From assembly GCA_037576215.1 (NCBI GenBank), contig JBANDB010000003.1, positions 744,001-808,000 of the forward strand: a stretch of DNA of 64,000 nucleotides. Direction: 5' to 3'. The notes beneath the pieces are model-generated. The model made no database searches. It was not told where the DNA came from and was given only the letters and a program-made list of their open reading frames with translations. A program made the position numbers and the translations under genes. Below, in pieces: positions 58,404-64,000 of this stretch (position 1 is its first letter; each line of letters opens with the position of its first letter). The stretch comes from Armillaria gallica. Lineage: Eukaryota; Basidiomycota; Agaricomycetes; Agaricales; Physalacriaceae.

Positions 58404-61098
58404 ATGTCGACGACACTTGAGATTCTGCTATCCGCAGTTTACCTCGGCGTCGGACTAGTGTTCTTCTTGGCCATGCTTGTATTGGCTATTGTACACTATC
58501 AAAGGACAACTCGTCGTAGACGCAACAGAAGAATTCAGTACCCTCCACCACTGCTAAACTATGTCCTCCCACAGCAGCCACCACCGGCGCACTTCTACCC
58601 ACCCTTACTGCCACGAGCCCCAGCCATCGACGAGCACTCTAGCCTCGACAGGAGAGACGAAGAAGATGTTCCTGGGGAGGTGGAAGTCGGCGTTCAGGAA
58701 GGAAGCAATGGAGGTTCTGCCGGAGCAAGACTCCCCTTTATCGAGCTTTCTACCAACCCACCCTCTCCTCACCAGTCCACTGGCGCTACCCCCCATCCAG
58801 CAGCACGAGACGTTCCTACCACCGCAGACTTGGCAAGGTACCTCGTCCGACTCGGCCTGGGGCGACCAGGCCCGAGCATGTCCCCAAACACTGAGCAGCC
58901 TACCGGCAGTCGTCTTGGGGGTAGCAGGGCACCAGCAACCGCCCCCGACCCCTACGAGATTCGCGTCAGTTCCACTTCCGAGCTCGACCTCATCTGGGAC
59001 AACCTCAACCTCCCCCTTACAGCCTTTTCCCCCTACCACCCAAATCCCTATGCCGCCCCTCACTACTGGGATACCCCAGTACGGATCACGACACGATCTC
59101 CCACTCCCCCAGTCCCCGACAGACAGTCTTCAACGCCCGAGTTCCCCCCTTGAGGAGATCCAGAGACCTCAAACAGACTCGCCATTCCAAGGCGAAGAAG
59201 GGAGCTGCCAAGGTCAGCAGTCGACATCGCGCAGGAGCTTGACCTGCGCTATGAGGTCGACGAGCAGGGACTCAACTGGTACGACCGTGAAAGAAGGAGA
59301 GCAGAGGCAGAGTGGATGGCAGAGTTCAGAAGAATCGATATTGAGGCGGGAAGACTTGAGGCAAGCGACTTCCCCCGTATCAATGACTGGGGAGAGACAA
59401 TATACCACACCGCCAGCAGCTCCAGAACAGAGATACTCCCCGTTGAAGAGTACGTCAACGGTATCGGAAGAAGGAGTCCTTCCCCAAGCCCCATCCCAAC
59501 CCCTGAGGTCCCGAACACTCCCCCAGCCGACCACCCCGATAACCATTGCCCAGGCATTATACCTCCTATCGATGGGCAAGCTGGTTCAGGTCCCTGCTGT
59601 CCTCCTCGCCGCGTCCCTAGAGGAGCTCTTTGAGCACTTCAGGGAAGAATTACTAGCAGATCGAGATTGGGCCTTGACGCCAGCCGGGAGAGATTATGCA
59701 TTTTATGGATATAGCTATATATTAAAGGAAGAAGCTGCCCATTTTGCCTGTGTCGCCTACAACATGATCCATCAAGATCGCCATGCCGAAGTACCGGCCA
59801 GGTACCAACGGCCCGAGATCGTTTTACCACTGATAACGTATACGCCGGAACCCATGGATGATGAGCCACCAGTAGCACCGCCGCGGGTTGCCGTGCCTGA
59901 ATACCCAAAGTGGCAACCGGGCTATGCTGCCACAGAACCCAGCTACACATATCCCCAGGGATACGGGCCGCCAGGTACACAAAGGGGGTCCAGACTCTTT
60001 GCCGCCACCAACGCTGATGATGGTGTGGGATCCTCCAACCAACCCCCGCTGCCTAGCAAACCACAGCCACCATCAGGGCCACCGCCACCACCACCCGACG
60101 CTCCCCAAAGGTGGGCGCCGCCTCGATATCCACCACCACCCGGACTGCCGGACCCTCCCACGCCATGGGTACTTGACGCGAACAACCTGGGACCATGGGC
60201 AGCGTTAAAACCCAACATGGTCAAGGGGCCGGAAAACTTCAACGGCGACTCCAACGACATCGCTCGATTCTTTTCACAGTGTGACATGTACTTTTCTGTA
60301 TTCAATCAACACTTTTACCACCACCCCCACAAGGTCATCTTTTGTGCGTTGCAATTTGGCAAAGATGCCCAGGTATGGTGGGAACTATGCGCACGAGAGC
60401 TAGGGAAAGATGCCAATGGGTTCCAACTTTATCCAGCCTACGAACAGTTCGTGGAGGAGGTTAGGTGACGATTCTGGAAGGACACGAACACAGAGATCAA
60501 GCTCGCGCAGTGGGAGAACCTTCGCCAGAATACCTTCCCCGATGGTGACTTGTTCTTCCAGCAATTCGAATCACTAGCCTTCGAGGCGGGAGTCATCGGG
60601 ATCGACCAGATGATGGTGGCCCAATTAAAGAAAGCATGTCACTCATTCGCCAAGGACATCATCTACGCGACAGATGGAGAACTCCCCGCCAATTACCAAG
60701 AGTGGAAACGGCGCATACTATGGATCGATCACAACTGGAGGACACGGAAAGCAGAACGGGGAGGCGCCAAAGCAGCAGACTGGAAGCAGCAGGCGAAGAT
60801 GAATACTACCCCGACGACAAAGGGGAATCAACAGCAGCAGAGCAGTGTCCTGGAAAAGCAGACGGGGACTGGCACGATTTATGGAGAAGCAGGCAAACCA
60901 ATGGACATCGATGCGGTACACGCTAAAGCCAAGTGCTACCATTGCGGCCAACTTGGACATTTCAAGTGGGATTGCCTCAAATCACCAAAGACAAAGGAGG
61001 AGGCACTGCGACGCTTCAATTTCTACTGGGATCACGTAGCAATGAACGAAAAGACAGATTCGAAGATCGAGGAGGTAAAAGACAGCGCCGAGCAGTAA
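58404..61098 (+). pseudogene. Ty3/gypsy gag with N-terminal membrane helix, interrupted
   Basis: Starts MSTTLEILLSAVYLGVGLVF with a long hydrophobic helix followed by RTTRRRRNRRIQ, which looks like a membrane anchor and basic patch. This frame continues past a TGA at 59151-59153 into AQELDLRYEVDEQGLNWYD and DFPRINDWGETIYH to about 59,540, where the coding signal moves to the next frame (ITIAQALYLLSMGKLVQVPA). It then runs through PENFNGDSNDIARFFSQCDM (gag core) and over a second TGA at 60466-60468 (probably CGA originally) to the CCHC zinc knuckle CYHCGQLGHFKWDC at 60934-60975 and ends 61098. The long open frame starting at 58561 is therefore only partly real. The element appears inactive. 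Confidence 0.72.
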
Positions 61099-62249
61099 AT
61101 GATTCGACTGACTCAGCGAAAGACTTGGTTTCATTGGGTGCGCCCTCGTCACCTGGTTGTAATACTTACCGTACTTCTGTAGTTATCCACACACATTCGA
61201 ATATACCATTTTGCGACTTCACTACCGAGAGTAAAACCAAGGAAGAATCGAAACAGACTGACAGGGCTGCCGACCCCATGACCACGCAACCAGCTAAACA
61301 TTCGCCAAGTAATCTATTGCAGACGAACGGATCGGACGACAAGTCGCCCACCACAGCGACACCTATCATAACGACGGGGGCTCAGCAACATCCTAACGCT
61401 CGGGATGTCCCTCGATCGGATAGGACAGAAGGCGGGGTTTCCCCAACTTCTGACGAAGCAACCCGAACCTTGGAAGGAGTGAACCCCTGGGATGGAAACC
61501 AGGACAGAGCAGGCAACGTCTCACTGCCTCCTCCCCCGAGGGTAGGCTGTGCAGGGTGTACGCCCAGATTTCCCACAGGACCAGAGGTGCCGTTGGGCTC
61601 AGAACACCCAGAAGGACCAGGGGTAACTGGTACGGCCGATAAGACTGACTTGTCAGCGCGAGCCAAACCTGGTGCCTCCGCATGTATTAGCGGCCAAGAC
61701 CATGACGCCACCTCCAGGGAGCAGTTCTCCCACCTCACCGACACAGGAACCTCAAGACGCGACTCCTCAAGATATGACTCGAAGGAATACCACGTAGCCG
61801 ACGAACAGGGGGTAGCCACTAGCGCCCAGGCGGTGAATAGGGGGCATTCAGTAACTGTCGAAGAGATCCCTGACGATGAGGATGACACTAGTTTCCAGCT
61901 GAATCAGAAAGCTAACCGAAAACCTCCCGTAGTACTCGAGGAGACCCAGTCAACGGTAGCCGAGCCGTCAGGCTCCGGTGCAAAGACTGAGAAGGTCCCG
62001 CATACGTGGCTCAAGCCGTTTGAAGCCGAATGGATGCTACGTGGCGTCAAGGAGGCAAAAACAGAGTCGGAGGTGAGGGCGATCCTAAAGAACTGGATCC
62101 ATAAAACTAGGGTCGAGGAAGTAGTCGACGAAATGATTGATGGCTTAAGGAGAGCCACGCGTATCAACGCGCTAGAGTGGATGGATGAACTCCGACAACC
62201 CAGACACTACATTTGCCAAGTGAGCGGGGGAAAAGGCCCTAACAACTGA
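60933..62249 (+). CDS. Ty3/gypsy linker ORF between gag and pol
   Basis: Open frame overlapping the end of gag by 166 nt in a different register. It is low-complexity and hydrophilic until about 61,850, then more structured: VEEIPDDEDDTSFQLNQKAN, HTWLKPFEAEWMLRGVKEAK, VRAILKNWIHKTRVEEVVDE, ending GGKGPNN. Similar acidic/helical linkers precede the protease in related mushroom gypsy elements. The pol frame opens at 62224, 26 nt before this stop, shifted by +1. It may be expressed by frameshifting, or gag, linker and pol may once have been one frame. Confidence 0.55.
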   Translation: MLPLRPTWTFQVGLPQITKDKGGGTATLQFLLGSRSNERKDRFEDRGGKRQRRAVNDSTDSAKDLVSLGAPSSPGCNTYRTSVVIHTHSNIPFCDFTTESKTKEESKQTDRAADPMTTQPAKHSPSNLLQTNGSDDKSPTTATPIITTGAQQHPNARDVPRSDRTEGGVSPTSDEATRTLEGVNPWDGNQDRAGNVSLPPPPRVGCAGCTPRFPTGPEVPLGSEHPEGPGVTGTADKTDLSARAKPGASACISGQDHDATSREQFSHLTDTGTSRRDSSRYDSKEYHVADEQGVATSAQAVNRGHSVTVEEIPDDEDDTSFQLNQKANRKPPVVLEETQSTVAEPSGSGAKTEKVPHTWLKPFEAEWMLRGVKEAKTESEVRAILKNWIHKTRVEEVVDEMIDGLRRATRINALEWMDELRQPRHYICQVSGGKGPNN

Positions 62250-64000
62250 CGTTCGAATCGAAATCCCGGGGAGCCGCACCAGCATCACTTCGTCAGCTTT
62301 AATCGACAGCGGCTGCACTAGCAGTGCCATCGACCAAACCTTTGTCAAGAAGCATAACATCCCTACCCGAGCAACTGCAGCGCCCATCACCGTATATAAT
62401 GCAGACGGGTCCAAGAACAGCGTGGGGCAGATCACCGCCTTCGCCCAGATATGCGTCATCATTGGAGATCACACCGAGAGCATAGATCTAGCCGTCACCA
62501 ATCTGAAAGATCATGACATCTTCCTCGGACATGACTTGTTAGTAAGACACAACCTGCTAATCAATTGGCAAACCGGAAGAGTAATCTTTGCCCGCTGCCA
62601 ATGCTGCCATACCCCGATCCCGTTACCGGATGCAGACCCATATGACAACTGGGATGAGGAGCTTGAAGAAGGCGACACCATCCTCGCAATAAACTTTGAA
62701 GAAGCCATTCGCATCAGGGCGATGCGGCACGTAGCCAACGACTTAGCAGCTAAGGCAAACGCGGACAAGAAGGACAAAACGTTCAAAGAAATGGTTCCCG
62801 AGTGGTGCCGAGACTTCAAAGACTTATTCGATAAGGAAAGCTTTGACGAACTCCCCGAACTGAAACCATGGGACCATGCCATCGAACTTATCCCAAACGC
62901 TAACACCAACCTAGACTGCAAGGTCTACCCACTTAACCAGGAGGAGCAGGAGGAGTTGGACAAGTTCCTAGATGAGAATCTGGCCAGTGGAAGGATACGA
63001 CCTTCCAAATCCCCGATGGCTTCACCGTTCTTCTTCGTCAAAAAGAAGGATGGAAAGCTAAGACCCGTTCAGGATTACCGGAAGCTCAACGAAATGACGA
63101 TCAAGAACCGATACCCGCTCCCCTTGATCTCGGAACTTATGGACAAGCTGCGAGGTGCCAAGTACTTTTCCAAGCTGGACGTTCGATGGGGATATAATAA
63201 TGTTCGCATCAAGACAGGAGATGAGTGGAAGGCGGCCTTCAGAACCAACCATGGCTTGTACGAGCCGATGGTTATGTTCTTCAGGCTCACTAACTCGCCT
63301 GCCACCTTCCAGTGGATGATGAATGATATCTTTAAAGACCTCATCGCATCCGGAAAGGTTACCATCTACCTCGACAACATCCTCATTATGTCTAAAACCA
63401 AGGAGGAGCACCATTGGATCACACAAGAGGTACTGGCAACTCTACAGAGGCACAAATTGTTCCTTAAAGCCGAAAAATGCGAGTTCGAAGTCCTCGAAAC
63501 AGAGTACCTAGGTGTCATCATCAGCGAAGGCAGCATCCGCATGGACCCGGTCAAAATTAAGGGTATCCTCAATTGGCCAGTACCAACCAAGAAGAAGGAG
63601 CTGCAATCGTTCCTGGGATTCACGAACTTTTACCGACGTTTCATAAAGAGTTACAGCAAAATTGTGAAACCCATGACTCAGCTGACAGGCAATGACACGT
63701 GGAGATGGGGCAAGGCTCAGCAGGAGGCATTCGAACAGCTGAAGAAGCAATTGGCAGAGGACGTCATGCTTGCTATACCAACAAACGAGGGGAAGTTTAG
63801 AGTGGAAGCAGATGCTAGTGAAGGAGCCGTCGGCGCCATACTCTCTCAAGAACAGGATGGCAAGTGGAGGCCAGTTTCATTCTTGTCTAAATCCCTCTCC
63901 ATTACTGAACGCAACTACGAGATCTATGACAAAGAACTCCTGGCTATTATGCTCGCACTAGAAGAGTGGAGGCACTACCTGATGGGGGCCTACCAAGACT
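62224..64000 (+). CDS. Ty3/gypsy pol: protease, reverse transcriptase, RNase H (3' partial)
   Basis: Open to the window end. Aspartic protease motif ALIDSGCTSSAID with DSG at 62305-62313 and FLGHDLL near 62,525. Reverse transcriptase: PYDN...SFDELPELKPWDHAIEL, SPMASPFFFVKKKDGKLRP, YRKLNEMTIKNRYPLPLIS, YFSKLDVRWGYNNVRI, FRLTNSPATFQWMMN and KAEKCEFEVLETEYLG. RNase H begins GKFRVEADASEGAVGAILSQ near 63,793. The RT catalytic box reads YLDN instead of YLDD (Asn codon 63376-63378), which should abolish polymerase activity. Integrase and the 3' LTR lie outside. Same register as gag, with the linker ORF in another. Confidence 0.92.

Noticed and set aside
58561..59560. First 330 codons of the 635-codon ORF as a real protein
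   Set aside because: Ser/Pro/Thr-rich shadow. The gag frame with the TM helix and EVDEQGLNWYD-type sequence is the coding one until about 59,540.

Overview
This is a nuclear fragment of a filamentous basidiomycete, most probably an agaricomycete mushroom. The genes carry many 45-60 bp GT-AG introns. The families present are ones that agaricomycetes expand: F-box proteins, a DUF6535 membrane protein, HSPA12-like Hsp70 ATPases, APH/AIM9-like phosphotransferases and P-loop NTPases with an SSGTGKS Walker A motif. Three tRNA genes have T-run terminators. The species cannot be read from the sequence alone.

Layout. 0-8 kb: an F-box protein entering from the left edge, a serine-rich ORF, an APH/AIM9-like phosphotransferase gene with a small inverted-repeat transposon in one intron, and a remnant of a PD-(D/E)XK-like nuclease. 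8-20 kb: three tRNA genes (two Ile-AAT, one Met-CAT), copies of a roughly 0.7-0.8 kb dispersed repeat, a wrecked Old Yellow Enzyme (OYE) copy and a damaged P-loop NTPase gene. 20-42 kb: the core of the window, with five more OYE paralogues (B-F) on the minus strand. Two HSPA12-like Hsp70 genes lie on the plus strand between D, E and F, so a unit of about 6.7-7 kb (OYE - repeat - coiled-coil remnant - Hsp70 - APH fragment) has been duplicated in tandem. 42-54 kb: an acidic protein, a DUF6535 fragment and an intact-looking DUF6535 gene, a small two-exon gene, a second APH/AIM9-like gene with an internal TAG, and a second F-box gene. 54.7-57.3 kb: a decayed non-LTR-type element with an RNase H domain that is itself split by a hAT-like element. 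57.4-64 kb: a proline/alanine repeat tract, then a Ty3/gypsy LTR retrotransposon (LTR, gag, linker ORF, protease/RT/RNase H) that runs off the right edge.

No operon-like pathway is visible. The theme is an accessory region built by repeated segmental duplication, with paralogues in every state from intact to rubble. The most interesting signal is in the OYE family. Six copies share one three-exon design, but only copy B keeps the His-Asn-Tyr substrate/proton-donor set known from yeast OYE1. D and E have Phe in place of Tyr, and A, C and F have lost both the His and the Tyr. Most other lesions are single changes in otherwise open genes, several of them TAG stops.
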